The notes: generated by a model from the letters alone, not told the origin. A DNA stretch of 64,000 bases from Spiroplasma ixodetis (GCF_027923845.1 NZ_AP026933.1:1240001-1304000), one strand, 5' to 3'; counted from the first letter of the stretch, positions 39,244 through 51,041 are shown. Made by a program: numbers and translations.

Positions 39244-40775
39244 TGTTGTTCTTTCACAATATTTTTATTTCCTTTTGAAGAAATTTTAGTTTTTCAAGAA
39301 GGGTAATTTTCACCTTTACTTTTTGCATTAACAATATTCATTGGATCTAGATTATATAATTCAGTTGTTCCTTGTTGACTAGTAGGACGATGTAGAACAA
39401 TAGTTCAAGAGTAAGTTTCTAAGTTATCTGCTGGGCTATAATCAGTGGTAAATGAATCACGAAACATTCAAGCACCACTATAATCTTTACGATATAATTT
39501 ATCACTAACACCATCAATTATTTCCGCTTTTTCTCAAACAGCTTCAATTTGTTCTAATGTTCAATGGTGAGTAGTAACTTTTTGCACTTCGATTGTTTCT
39601 TTTTTTGTTTTTGTGTTTGTTTTCTCTATTATTGGTTGTGTTTCTTCAACAGTTATTGTTGTTGCTTGTTCATTAAAATTAGATGTTTCAGATTCAGAAT
39701 AACTACTGTCTTTAACATCAAAACCACCTTGATTTTTTGGTTGGTAATTAGTTTCGGTATTAATATTACTTTCTGTTGTTGGTGATTTTGAATATATTGT
39801 TGTATCTTCTACACTTGTTTTTTCAACTGTTGGTTCTGAATATATTGTTATATTTTCAATATTATCATTTATTTCTTCTTCATTTGTAATAGATTCGGAT
39901 TTAAGATTAGTAAGAGTACCTGGTGTTGGTGAAACAGTTTCGGCATGATAGGCACCTTGCGTTGGTGTTTGTGATAGTTCATGATTAGTATAATGGACAG
40001 TTGCTGTTGAAGGGTTAGTGATTATTTTTTCTTGTGTTAGATCTTGCTTAAGAACAGTATTGTTAGTTTTTTGGTTTGCTATTTGTTGTTCTTCATTATT
40101 TTGAGTTACTGGTATTGGTACGACGTTAGGAAGCGTTATCGTATCATCAACTTCTTGTTTTGCTATTACTGTTTCTTGTTTTGCTTTTGGTTTAGCAATA
40201 GGCATTAATAGTGTATTTGATTTGTATTTAGAGGTAATATTAATAATTAATCAAAGACTGTGGATTAATAAAAGTATTGCAAATAGCTTAGCCAACATTC
40301 ATGGTAAAAAAGTTATTAGAAAGTTACCAGTTGTATTTATTATTTCGCCGTCTTTTTTATTAGCTAAGAAAGTAAAAGTTTTAAATCTAAAAATAAAAAA
40401 TACAATAAGAAAGATAACAAATATTGCTGAAAAAATAAAACTTATTAAACAAAAAAGTGCTGATACACTATTTTTAGTTTTTAAAAAAATAAAAGGTACG
40501 ACTACTAATGCTAAAGATAAACCAGAAACTATGAAAACAATAATACTTATTATATTGAAACTAATTTGTAAATTAGAATTAGGCTGTTGTGGATTATTGA
40601 ATCATTTAATATAGTTATCAACTGCATCTCGACCAATAGTTGCTCATAAAGCCCAACCTATCATTAAACTTGTAGTAATTAGAAGACCATTAATAAGAAT
40701 TGTTAATTTGCTATATAGACCAATACGATAAATTTTTGGTTCTTTCATTGAACTAGAATTTATTTCCTCTATCAT
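39225..40775 (-). CDS. Multi-pass membrane protein with long Pro/Thr/Glu-rich region, 516 aa
   Basis: The ATG at 40775 follows TTGGGGTATTTTT. The first 190 residues hold about four transmembrane segments (LTILINGLLITTSLMIGWAL, FNIISIIVFIVSGLSLALVV, SALFCLISFIFSAIFVIFLI, MLAKLFAILLLIHSLWLII). A low-complexity stretch of about 210 residues rich in Thr, Glu, Gln and Pro follows, then a folded C-terminal domain with many Trp (IEAVWEKAEIIDGVSDKLYR, later GAWMFRDSFTTDYSPADNLE and TYSWTIVLHRPTSQQG). The C-terminal domain is presumably on one face of the membrane at the end of a flexible stalk. I do not recognise the family. It is the first gene of the operon with the HemW-like gene and pepV. Confidence 0.72.
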
Positions 40776-41257
40776 AAAAATACCCCAATCTATTTTTAAT
40801 ATACTTACTCTTTTTATAATTATATCAAATTAAAAATTAAGATAGTGTCGTGTAATTAATTGGACTGGAAAAATGAATAATATTAATATATTATTCTAAT
40901 TAATATTGGTTTTTTAAATAAAATGAAAGTCTTTTTATTAAGATTATAATATTTACTTACATTTTATAGTGTTAATAAAATTAGTAACAAGCATATTTAT
41001 TGATAGACTAAAAAAATAAACTATAATTTTAATTACTAATTTAATAAAGTTAATTCCTAATATAGAAATTTATCTATATTAGGAATTTTTATTAAATTAA
41101 AGTTTTAGAGAAAAGGAAGATAAAAAGATATGTTAAATAAAACAGTAAAATAAATAAAAATAATAATTTTCGAATAACTATGTTATTTAAATAATGAATT
41201 TATTAATAGTTAAAATATTAGGCATTAATGGAGAACTTGGTCATATAATAAAATTAA
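40776..41257. other. Intergenic region with bidirectional terminator
   Basis: No gene is visible. A strong hairpin AATTCCTAATATAG / CTATATTAGGAATT at 41052-41087, followed by T's on both sides, is a two-way terminator. The part next to 40775 contains TATAAT on the minus strand (about 40826) and should hold the promoter of the membrane-protein operon. The stretch 41090-41257 shows nothing else. Confidence 0.6.
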
Positions 41258-42198
41258 GGCTTTTCTCCCTTTATGTACTATTTTTAAATCTTATCACATA
41301 AATGCTGAGAAAAGCCTATCTACGAACTTCTCCCCACATTTTTAAATAAAACATAGCATTACAGTTTCAAAACTAGGTATGTTATTGAATTTATATGCAG
41401 CTTCTTTTGCATATAAATGAATATGATGTTTTGCAACTTTGATATGTGTTTTAAATGTTCTTCGTATATGTTTTCATACTGACTCAATTTGGTTGGTATT
41501 TACACCAGTTTTTGAAACATAGCCATCTTGATGGTTAACTGTTTCATGCTTAGTGAAAACCGATTTCAAATCGCGATATCCTTTTCAAAAATCAGTATGT
41601 ACAACACACTTTGAAGAAATGTGGTTTATTGCAAACTGCAAAAGATTTTTACTGTTTGCGTTTTTCAATACTTTCACAATCAGATTGTTGGTTGTTTTTT
41701 GATAAATGCCAACAATCAAGGTTTTATTCAACAAGGATCTTCCTTGTTTTTTAAAACCCATATGTGAAAGATACATTTCATCCATTTGCACTATGCCTTC
41801 AACAATGAATTGAGGTTTTTGTTTAGCAATGGCACTTCGGATTTTATGACCCATTCTTCAAGCTGTTTTCAAGGTCACTCCCAATTCTTTTGCAACATCA
41901 GTTGATGGAATTCCATGTTTGGTGTTTATTCATCTAAAAATGAGATAAAACCAAGATATTAAAGGTGTTTGTGACTTTGAAAATATAGTGCCCGTGAGAA
42001 TACTGAATGTTTGATGACATTTCAAACATCTCATTCTTCTTAAATTAGAAGTATTCAAATTAAAACTAGAACACCTACTACATTTGATTTGTTTCAAACT
42101 TGCTATATATGCAAGACATTGTTTTTCAGTTTGAAAAGTATTATTGAACTCATTCAATTTCATTGTTTCCTCCACAAGTACATGTGGGGAGAAGTTCG
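41258..42198 (-). mobile_element. IS1595-like element, complete, 8-bp TSD
   Basis: The 941-bp copy is flanked by AAAATTAA (41250-41257, 42199-42206). It belongs to the same subtype as the copies at 2562 and 18734 (ends CGAACTTCTCC). It separates the chromosome-like segment from the accessory genes at 42238. Confidence 0.95.
41342..42163 (-). CDS. IS1595-like transposase, intact
   Basis: A 273-residue frame without interruption, with zinc-ribbon pairs CSRC and CLKC and core motifs VQMDEMYLSH and HTDFWKGYRDL. The ATG at 42163 follows GGAGGAAACA. It is almost identical to the genes at 2597 and 18769. Confidence 0.92.
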
Positions 42199-42237
42199 AA
42201 AATTAAATAAGATTATTAATTTGAATGGAGAAAATTT

Positions 42238-42822
42238 ATGAATAAAGAAAAAAGTCAAACAAAGATTAGTCATTTAGATAGATTAAAGTTAAAAACATCA
42301 CCTAATAAAAAAGCGGCTGCGTTAAAAATACTTTGAGTAGCAGCAACACAAGTATTTCGTAAAGAATTAACAACAGAAATAACTATTTCAAAGCAATTAT
42401 TAGGATTAGAAAAAGAATTTTTACAATCAGTAGTATTGAACTGTATTAATAAAGATTCTAAGCAAATAATTTGAACTAAAAATATTTCTTTACCCCTTGA
42501 TGAACTATGTTTATCATTTTGCATGTATAAATTAAGTGTTACTTTGAAAAATCCAAATAAAGAGGAATCTAATTATTCTGGTTTATTAAATACAAATGAT
42601 AAATCTGAAGAAACAATAGTATATGAATTACTATTTGATGGAAAATGATTTAAAATAAATGATATTGAAAGTTCCAATATGAATTTGGCAGAAAGATTAA
42701 AATACAAAGTTAATGAATTAGAAAGTAATTTAGAATGTGATAGTGATTTTGATGACATTGAAAAAAAGATATCAACGCAATTGATTTACAAACTCAATCA
42801 TCAACAGTTAAATCTAAATTAA
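42238..42822 (+). CDS. Accessory protein, 194 aa, C-terminus possibly frameshifted
   Basis: The ATG at 42238 follows ATGGAGAAAATTT, 40 nt after the IS1595 end. The product is soluble and mixed (KISHLDRLKLKTSPNKKAAA, VAATQVFRKELTTEITISKQ, ISLPLDELCLSFCMYKLSVT). After the A tract at about 42766 the frame gives an unremarkable tail to 42822. One extra A would give DINAIDLQTQSSTVKSKLNL and a stop at 42839, which looks more natural. I do not recognise the family. Context: plasmid-type genes with hairpin leader downstream. Confidence 0.55.
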
Positions 42823-42902
42823 ATTTACCAAACTTGTAAAAAATATTAAAAAGTTTATTGCATAATTTTAAAACTTTAGCAAAAATAAGTGTAAACTAAA
42901 TA

Positions 42903-42936
42903 AACCTATTGTTTTTTATTTTTAAAATAATGGGTT
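42903..42936 (+). promoter_or_regulatory. Leader hairpin before the gene at 42962
   Basis: Arms AACCTATT...TTTT / AAAATAATGGGTT end in a T-rich stretch, followed by AAGGGGGAATCAAA and the ATG. The arm sequence resembles the proximal hairpins at 2389-2420 and 7586-7618. It may be a terminator of the gene before it or a control element of the gene after it. Confidence 0.5.
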
Positions 42937-42961
42937 TTTATTTAAATAAGGGGGAATCAAA

Positions 42962-45175
42962 ATGAGTTTACAAACAAAAACTATTATTGAAGAAGAATTA
43001 AGAAATGTAGCAGATTTAACATGATTTACTAAAAATTTTATTAGGTGTCATCAAAATTGACATCATGGTGAAACATGTAAATTTGAAAATCATTTTGATG
43101 AAAAAGATAAAAAATGTTTTCAATTTAGAACAATTATTAAGAAACAAAATGAAGATTATTTTATTTATGATGAAATAATAAAAAGAGAAGATAAAACCTT
43201 TTTTTTATTAAGATTATATGATGATAAAAGAAAAAAAGTTTGAGAATTATTAATTTATTTTGAAAAAAATGAAATTGTTCAACAAATTAGACATTTACGT
43301 TATAAGCAATTTTTAAATGAAATTAAAAATAATGCAAAGCTTATAAAAAAAGAATCTAAACATACAACTATCATTAGAACACCATTTTTAGAATTTGTAA
43401 GAACTATTACAAATCAAAAACAAGATAATATTACAGAAGAAGTACAAGATAAATATTGAATGGCTTTTCTCCCTTTATGTACTATTTTAATTTTATCACA
43501 TAAATGCTGAGAAAAGCCTATCTACGGACTTCTCCCCACATTTTTAAATCAAACATAGAATTACAGTTTCAAAACTAGGTATCTTGTTGAATTTATATGC
43601 AGCTTCTTTAGCATATAAATGAACATGATGTTTTGCAACTTTGATATGTGTTTAAATGTTCTTCTTATATGTTTTCAAACTGATTCAATTTGGTTGGTAT
43701 TTACACCAATTTTTGAAACATAGCCATCTTGATGGTTAACTGTTTCATGCTTAGTGAAAACTGATTTAAAATCGCAATATCCTTTTCAAGAATCAGTATA
43801 TACAAGACATTTTGAAGAAATGTGGTTTTTTGCAAACTGCAAAAGATTTTTACTCTTTGCGTTTTTCAATACTTTCACAATTAAATTATTGGTTGTTTTT
43901 TGATAAATGCCAACAATCAAGGTTTTATTCACCAAGGATCTTCCTTGTTTTTAAAACCCATATGTGAAAGATACATTTCATCAATTTGCACTGTACCTTC
44001 AACAATAAATTGAGGTTTTTGTTTTGCAATACGTGTTCTGATTTTATGAGTCATTCTTCAAGCAGTTTTCAAAGTCACTCCCAATTCTTTTGCAATATCT
44101 GTTGATGGAATTCCATGTTTGGTGTTTATTCATCTAAAGATAAGATAAAACCAAGATGTTAAAGATGTTTGTGACCTTGAAAATATGGTGGCTGTGAGAA
44201 TGCTAAATGTTTGATTACATTTTAAACATCTCATTCTTTTTAAATCAGAAGTATTCAAATTAAAATTAAAACACCTAATACATTTGTTTTCTTTCAAATT
44301 TGCTATATATGCAAGACATTGTTTTTCAGTTTGAAAAGCATTGTTGAATTCATTCAGTTTCATTATTCCCTCCACAAGTACATGTGGGGAGAAGTTCGTA
44401 TTGAATTTTTAAAAGGTTTATATGAAAGATTTTTCATGGTTTAATATTTTTTATTGCGTGGGGTGCCACATCTCCTATTGCTAAAATAATTATCACACCA
44501 ATAATTAGTACATTTGTTGTGTCAAGTGCTATTATGGATTGATTACCTTTTACTATTGCTGGTATTGTTGTTGGTATTTGTTACAAAATTTTATGTGAAT
44601 GTGCTAAAAAATTAAGACCAGTAATGTCTTCAATTGTAAAAGACAAGTATCAACTTGAATTAGAACAAAAAATAAAAGAACTAGAAAATAGATCAAATAA
44701 TTTAGAAGAAGAAGTTCAATATTTAAAAGACATATCTTTAAATTCAAAAGAAGTAATAGAAGAAAGAATTTTAAACTGTTTGCTACAAACTAGAGAAAAA
44801 AATGAATCAAAAACTTTTGAAACTTGCAAAAAAGAATTAAATCGAAAATTTAAAAGAAATAAATTTTCAAAAAAATATTACCAATCAATCAATAAATGAA
44901 ACGAAAAATCACAATAAAATATTGCATTTTCAAAATATTTAGAACCTAAACATATAAAAAAAATAAAAGATGTTTTTACTGAAAATAAAAAAGAAAAGTA
45001 TCAAATTGAATCTGAAGAAAAAACAAAAGAAATATGATCAGAATTTCAAGAATGAAAAAATAAACTAAAAGAGTTAGAAAAAGAAACTAGTGAAACTAGA
45101 GTAAATGGATTTATTCCAGAAAAAGATAATAGACAAAAATCACCAGCTAGAACTATGAAAAGAATGGGTCTGTAA
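42962..45175 (+). pseudogene. Membrane/coiled-coil accessory protein, broken by IS1595 and a stop codon
   Basis: The ATG at 42962 follows AAGGGGGAATCAAA. Removing the IS1595 copy and one TATTGAAT repeat joins two parts in the same frame: a soluble part with a possible metal site (FIRCHQNWHHGETCKFENHF), two hydrophobic segments (IFHGLIFFIAWGATSPIAKI, and PFTIAGIVVGICYKILCECA), and a long coiled coil (LELEQKIKELENRSNNLEEE). At 44915 a TAA interrupts the frame, which then continues for 86 codons with the same character to the end SPARTMKRMGL at 45175. The original protein was about 422 residues. I do not recognise the family. Confidence 0.65.
43462..44398 (-). mobile_element. IS1595-like element, transposase with several frameshifts
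   Basis: The 937-bp copy is flanked by TATTGAAT (43454-43461, 44399-44406). Single bases are missing at about 43653, 43951 and in the hairpin unit, so the transposase is dead. It splits the gene at 42962. Confidence 0.94.
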
Positions 45176-45197
45176 CTTTAAAAAAATATTACAACTT

Positions 45198-45260
45198 TAA
45201 TTTACCAAATTTATTACTCTATACACAATATTGAAAATTTGGTAAATTAGTTTTATTTTT
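45198..45260 (+). terminator. Terminator between the accessory gene and the AEC gene
   Basis: Arms TAATTTACCAAATTT / AAATTTGGTAAATTA enclose a 22-nt loop and are followed by GTTTTATTTTTT. The stem is fully paired. TATAAT about 20 nt downstream may be the -10 box of the next gene. Confidence 0.8.
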
Positions 45261-45356
45261 TATTTGAAAGTTATATAATAACACATAAGTAGTTACAAAA
45301 TACTTAGATTTTAGAGAAAGGAGAAAGTATTAAAGAAGGGAGAAATAGAAAGAAAT

Positions 45357-46478
45357 ATGCAATTTTATTTACAAACTGATGTTGGTCAAGCTGTTATAAA
45401 TACATTAAAAGCTTGAGGATTTTGAAGTGCAATTTTAGCAACGATATTTGTAATTTTTTTAGGTTGATTTTTAACGAAGAGAGGGACATTTAAAAAAGAC
45501 TGAGAAGCGGTTTTAATTAAAATTGTTATGGTTGTTGGTTTACCATCTTTAGCTTTTGATGGTTTTATGACAAATACAACAACAGAGCAAGTTAAAACGC
45601 AAGTTGCAATTTTACTAGTTGGTTTTTTATTCTATATGATACTGGGAATAGTTGCTAAATATTTTTATATTAAATATGATAAGGATATTCAAGATACATT
45701 AGCAATGTGTACTGTATTTGCTTCAACAACATTTTTTGGAATTCCTGTAGTAACAGTACTATTTGATAATGGAGCTGCCACCTTACCGGCTAATATTTTT
45801 AATATTCCATATCGAATATTTTTATATTCATTAGGGTTTATTGTAATGAGCAAACCTATTAAAGCAGCAGTAGTAATAAAAGGACAAACTGGTGCTGATT
45901 TTATTGTTGATACAAAACTAAATACTGATGGATATGTACAAATTAAATCAGAAATGAAAGTAATAAAAAGAGAAAATTTAATAAAGAATGTAAAGCAGAT
46001 TTTTTTAAATCCAATTTTAATTGCAACTATGGTTGGATTTATTTTTTGAGTTATACAATTAATTCCTGGAATTGCTATTGTTCCTGATCAAAATGATATT
46101 ACTAGTGGTCAATATTTTTCACCATTACGATTAGATAATACATTTCCACCATTGTTTAAAGTAACAAAAACTTTAGAGGCATTATGTACGCCATTAGCAT
46201 GATTGGCAATTGGAATTACTTTAGCAAAAGGTAATTTTAAAGATGCTGCACAAAATAAAAAAGTATGATTTGGAATGGTAATGAAAATTATTTTTGCACC
46301 ATTATTTGGATTAGCATTAGTTTGTGCAGTTGCGGCAATTGGAAAAGAAACTGGAGCATGAAAATTAGATACTGTTGGATTAGGCGTTATTGTAATCATG
46401 TTAGCAGCCCCCCAGCATCAGTTATTGTTGCCTATTCAATTGCTTATAAAAAACAGCCATTGTTAACAAGTAATTTAA
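45357..46478 (+). pseudogene. AEC-family (malate/auxin-type) transporter, frameshifted and cut by IS5
   Basis: The ATG at 45357 follows AAGGGAGAAATAGAAAG. About 350 codons match an auxin-efflux-carrier/malate permease of Mollicutes: AWGFWSAILATIFVIFLGWF, AFDGFMTNTTTEQVKTQ, AMCTVFASTTFFGIPVVTVL, FPPLFKVTKTLEALCTPLAW, LAIGITLAKGNF. At 46408-46413 a run of six C's is one short; with seven the frame would read LAAPPASVIVAYSIAYKKQP, the expected family sequence. At 46479 an IS5 copy removes the last part. The transporter (about 10 membrane helices) is lost unless the rest lies elsewhere. Confidence 0.85.
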
Positions 46479-47143
46479 GAACCTGTTTAGAATCTTTTTA
46501 ATAAAATTGAAATAAAGGACAGAACAACCATTTGTAAACTAGTATTTAGTTTTCTTTCACAATTTTTTCATAATCTTCTGCATTTTTCTAATCATGCAAA
46601 GCTTCGTTCTACAACTCATCTTTTTGGTAGTACTACAAAAGAATGTAATTCATTACGTTTTACAACTTCAACATTTGCATTTATGATTGTTTTGATTGCA
46701 GAAGCAAATTTTTCACCAGTATAGCCAGCATCTACTATTATTTTTTGAACTGTAGAAAGATTTTCTTTTTCACTTTTAATCATTATGATAGCACTATTAC
46801 GATCTGTTTTTTCTGCTGTAGTTATGTAAATTGCATGTGGTAAACCTTGCGTATCAACTGCAATATGACGTTTTATTCCTGAAATCTTTTTACCAGCATC
46901 ATAACCTTTATTTTCAGTAGTATCTGTATTTTTAACACTTTGCGAATCAATTATACAAAAACTAGTTTTTTCTTTTCGATGATTCTTAATACGAATCTTT
47001 TTAACTAATTTTTTTAAAATTAATTGCAATACACTAGGTTCTTTATCATTGTTTTTACTTCAAATTTGGAAATAATAATATACAGTTTGTCATTTTGGAA
47101 AATTTTTTGGTAACATTCTTCATTGACAACCACTTTTTAATAC
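46479..47143 (-). pseudogene. IS5/IS427-like element, 5' part lost
   Basis: It starts GAACCTGTTTAG after TAA (46476-46478). The transposase C-terminal 190 codons remain and are identical to those of the intact copy. At 47144 an IS30 end takes over. The missing IS5 part does not reappear after IS30, so this is a deletion or recombination junction. Confidence 0.9.
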
Positions 47144-48220
47144 GCAAAATTGTAAAGGTAAGTGCAACTAAATTATTTTTCTATTCAAATATTCGATTGG
47201 TGAAAGATAATTTAGTATTTTTCTGGGTCTTTGGTTTAAAGACAATATAAATTTATGAACTTCATTTTTATTAGTTTTTGAAAAAATAAATTTTTTAGGA
47301 AATTTTTCTCTAATTAAACCATTAGTATTTTCATTAGTACCTCTTTGTCAAGGTGAATATGGATTTGCAAAATAAATTTTCACATCTAACTTTTTTCAAG
47401 TTGTTGTCAATTTGCAAATTCTTTACCACGATCAAAAGTAATAGTTTTAACAATATTTTTAGGAAGAATTGATAAATAATGAATGATATTTTTATTAATA
47501 ACTTTAGTAGTTTTGTTTTTAACTAACATTGCTAAAGTAAATCTTGATACTCTTTCAACTAAAGTTATTAAACATGATTTACTTTTACCTCTTGATGATA
47601 CTATAGTATCTCCTTCTCAATGACCAAGAGTTATGCGATCATTAACATTATTATCTCGTTCTTTAATTGATTTACCATTAAATTTACCACGATTTTCTTG
47701 AGATCTTCGTTTTTTACCTTTTCTTCTTAAATTTTTACTAGTAACTTTATCAAATAATCCAGAATAAATTCAATTGTAAATTGTTTTAAAGCTGATAGCT
47801 CATTGTTTATGAAAATTTTTAATTCTGCCATAAATTTGTTCAGGTGATCAGCCCAATAATAGTTTTTGTTGTATATATTTGACTAAATCTTTATATTTAA
47901 ACTTATGAAAAATAATATGTGATTTTTTTCTATTTACAGCTTTATTTTGTGCAATTAATGAAAAATAATGATCATTATCTTTATTTCTATTAACTTCTCG
48001 AATAATAGTACTAATACTTCGATTAAGATTTTTAGCTATTTCATTAATTTTAACTTTAAATTTCAATTGATTCTCAATATAAATTCTTTCATCTATCCCA
48101 ATATGTTTATAACTCATATAAAAACTCCTTACTTTTTCTAAACTAAATTTAGCATTATGAAATTTTTATATGAGAATTTTTTGCAATTTTATTTACTTGC
48201 ACTTACAAGTATAATTCAGC
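47144..48220 (-). mobile_element. IS30-like element, full length, frameshifted
   Basis: Both ends are present (GCAAAATTG at 47144, GTATAATTCAGC at 48220; 1077 bp). The transposase starts at 48117 on the minus strand after AAGGAG. One A is missing in the run at QLEKK (about 47390), giving a stop after about 243 codons; the rest is open in the other frame. The same one-base loss occurs in the copy at 53874. The flanks do not match. Confidence 0.9.
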
Positions 48221-48240
48221 ATTAAAAATAAAATAAATAA

Positions 48241-48268
48241 TTGTTTTTTTAAAAAAATATTATATAAT
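48241..48268 (+). promoter_or_regulatory. Promoter of the XRE-cupin regulator and pot operon
   Basis: TTGTTT (48241-48246) and TATAAT (48263-48268) are separated by 16 nt, a near-consensus vegetative promoter. It starts 20 bp after the IS30 end, so the insertion left it intact. Confidence 0.65.
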
Positions 48269-48329
48269 TTTATTTGTATTATTTAACTTAAAGTTTAGTA
48301 TAAATAAACAAAAGGAGAAAATAATCAAT

Positions 48330-48863
48330 ATGAAAATTGGAAGAAAGTTAAAAACTTTAAGATTGAAACACAATTTAACTATGGAAGAGTTAGGGAAACG
48401 TTGTGATTTATCAAAGGGATTTATTAGTCAGTTAGAGCATGATGTTTCTTCACCCAGTATTGAAACACTAAAAAGTATTTTAGACATTTTTGATTGTCCA
48501 TTATCAACCTTTTTTGCTGGTGAAGTAAAAGAAAAAATAGTTTTTAAATCACAAGATGTTACTGTTAGTGACGAAGAAGATTATCAAATAAAATGAATTA
48601 TTCCTAATGCTCAAAAATTAACATTAGAACCAGTAATTTTAACTTTAAAACCATTTGGTAATTCAAATAAAATTCCGCCATTTCAAGGTCAGATCTTTGG
48701 ATATGTATTAAGTGGAACAGTATTTGTTCATTATGGTGCAACGAGAGTAAAAGCAGTAGCTAATGAAGCATTTTATATTAAAGGTAATGAAAAACATTAT
48801 TTAGAAAATCCCAATAATTCAATTGCAACTATTTTATGAGTTTCAAATCCACCAATTTTTTAA
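48330..48863 (+). CDS. XRE-cupin transcriptional regulator, 177 aa
   Basis: The ATG at 48330 follows AAAGGAGAAAATAATCA. Residues 1-65 are an XRE helix-turn-helix ([40 protein letters not shown]). Residues 70-177 are a cupin sensor domain ([57 protein letters not shown]). This layout is that of PuuR-type regulators, and the gene lies 20 nt upstream of potA, so control of polyamine uptake by a bound small molecule is likely. It is intact and uses TGA for its Trp. Confidence 0.88.
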
Positions 48864-48883
48864 ACCATTTAAAGGAGGAAATT

Positions 48884-49936
48884 ATGAGTGTAAATATTTT
48901 AGAATTACGTAATATTACCAAAGAATATGATGGTAAAGTTGTTTTAAAAGGAATTAGTTTAAATATTCATGAAGGTGAATTTCTTACCATTCTTGGTCCT
49001 AGTGGTTGTGGAAAAACAACATTATTAAGGATTATTGCTGGTTTTGAACAACCAAACAATGGTCAATTATTGTTTAAAGGTAAGGATTTAACTAAAATTC
49101 CAATTCATAAAAGAGAAATAAATACTATTTTTCAAAATTATGCTTTATTTCCACATTTAAATGTTTTTGATAATATTGCTTATGGTTTAAAGTTAAGAAA
49201 AATTGATCGTGAAAAAATCAAAAAAGAAGTTAAAAAAGCTTTAGATTTGGTTAAATTAAATGGTATGGAAGATAAAGATGTTAATGATTTATCTGGTGGT
49301 CAAAAACAAAGAGTAGCAGTAGCTAGAGCATTAGTTCTTAATCCTAAAATTTTATTATTAGATGAACCTTTTGCTGCTTTGGATTTGAAATTACGTCAAC
49401 AAATGCAAGTAGAATTAAAAAAAATTCAAGAAGAAATTAATATTACTTTTATCTTTATTACTCATGATCAAGAAGAAGCATTTATTATGTCAGATCGGGT
49501 AGTTGTTTTAAATCAAGGTCAAATTCAACAAATTGGGACACCACAAGATATTTACAATGAGCCTGAAAATAAATGAACATCACAGTTTGTTGGTAGCTCT
49601 AATGTTATTGAAAATGGTGTATTTGTTAATGATTATTGTGTTCGTTTTGACGGTAAAAAATTTGCATGCTCTGATACTGGTTTTGGTGAACAAGAACGTA
49701 ATATTGATATTGTTATTCGACCAGAAGATATTGATTTAGTTAATGCAGGTAGTGGTTTTTTTGATGGAACTATTAAAACTATTGCTTTTAAAGGATTATT
49801 ATGAGAAATTAAAATTATTGCTAATAAACGCAAATGGATAGTTTATACTACTGATAATTTTGAAGTAGGTAACCGTGTTGGTTTAAAATGAAATGTTGAA
49901 GATATTCATGTTATGTGAAAGGAAATTGAAGAGTAA
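48884..49936 (+). CDS. potA: Spermidine/putrescine ABC transporter ATPase PotA
   Basis: A 350-residue ATPase that drives polyamine import. The ATG at 48884 follows AAAGGAGGAAATT. Walker A GPSGCGKT at residues 38-45, Q-loop [10 protein letters not shown], signature [15 protein letters not shown], Walker [13 protein letters not shown], switch His in THDQEEA. The C-terminal 110 residues form the regulatory (TOBE) domain ([17 protein letters not shown]). It is followed after one base by potB, so the operon is translationally coupled. Confidence 0.96.
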
Positions 49937-49937
49937 A

Positions 49938-51041
49938 ATGAAAAATTTGTTTAAACGTAATATTAAAACACAAATTTTAAAATCACAAGATATGTTAGTT
50001 AATAATTCAAATCCAAAAAAAATTATTGATAATCAAAATAAAAAAAAGTATAGATTTAAAAAATGGTTTAAACTTAAAAAAAATAATGTTTCTTTACAAG
50101 AGGTAGCAAAAAATAAATCGAAAATGAAACGAGTAAAAAAGAAAAAAGCATTGTTATGTTGAAAAAAAACAAACCAAAAAATAAGTTTTATTAAAAATAA
50201 AATCAAAGATAAATCAGTAAATTTTGGTTTTAAATCATGAGTTACGCTTGCTTATCCATATTTATTGGTGATGGTAATTTTAATTGTATTGCCATTATTA
50301 ATTGTAATTTTATATTCAATTATTAAAGCAACTAATAATGCTTGAATATTTCGTTTTACATTTAGTAATTTTAATGATTTTTTTAAAGAAAATAGTTATG
50401 TTATGGTTTTATTACGTTCAATTGGTTATTCATTTGTTGCCACTTTAATTGCTGTTATTTTTGGTTATCCCATTGCTTATATTATGGCTTTTATGTCCAC
50501 AAAAATTGCTTCAAAAAATATTTGGGTTTTAGTTACTTTACCAATTTGAATTAACATTTTATTACGTACAATTGGATTACAAATTATTTTTAGTATTTTA
50601 GGTCCTAATGTTTTATTAGGAACTCCAATTGGTATTATTTTAGCAATGGTTTATATGTTTATGCCTTTCGTTATTTTACCAATTTATAATTCTTTAGAAA
50701 AAACAGATCGCAATTTATTAGAAGCAAGTCAAGATTTAGGAGCTTCTAAGATGAAAACATTTTGAAAAGTTACCTTTCGTTTTTCAGTGCCTGGTATTGT
50801 TTCTGGTTTTACTTTAATGATGTTAAGTGCTATGACTTCACTAGTAGTAGTTAAATATATTGGTGAAGGAAAAACTATTTTAATTGCAAATATTATTGAA
50901 TCATATTTTTATCGTGGTGCTAATTTTGCTTATGGTGCTGCTATTTCTGTTATTTTAGGTATTATTGTTTTAATTATTATTTTTACTTTAAAAGCGATTG
51001 GTAGTTGAGCTACTGGTAAAAAAATAGGAGGTATTAATTAA
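49938..51041 (+). CDS. potB: Polyamine ABC transporter permease PotB
   Basis: A 367-residue permease. The ATG at 49938 is one base after the potA stop. Residues 1-100 are an unusual lysine-rich cytoplasmic extension (KKWFKLKKNNVSLQEVAKNK, KMKRVKKKKALLCWKK) that PotB of other bacteria lacks. Six transmembrane segments follow (from LAYPYLLVMVILIVLPLLIV to AAISVILGIIVLIIIFTLKA). The EAA loop, the contact to the ATPase, is LLEASQDLGASKMKTFWKVT. The stop overlaps the next ATG (TAATG). Confidence 0.94.

Noticed and set aside
39564-39785. Plus-strand frame rich in Phe and Cys
   Set aside because: It is the antisense of the Thr/Glu-rich stalk of the 516-aa membrane protein.
42270-42758. Minus-strand frames opposite the 194-aa gene
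   Set aside because: They are antisense shadows without start signals; the plus-strand gene has a good ribosome site and normal composition.
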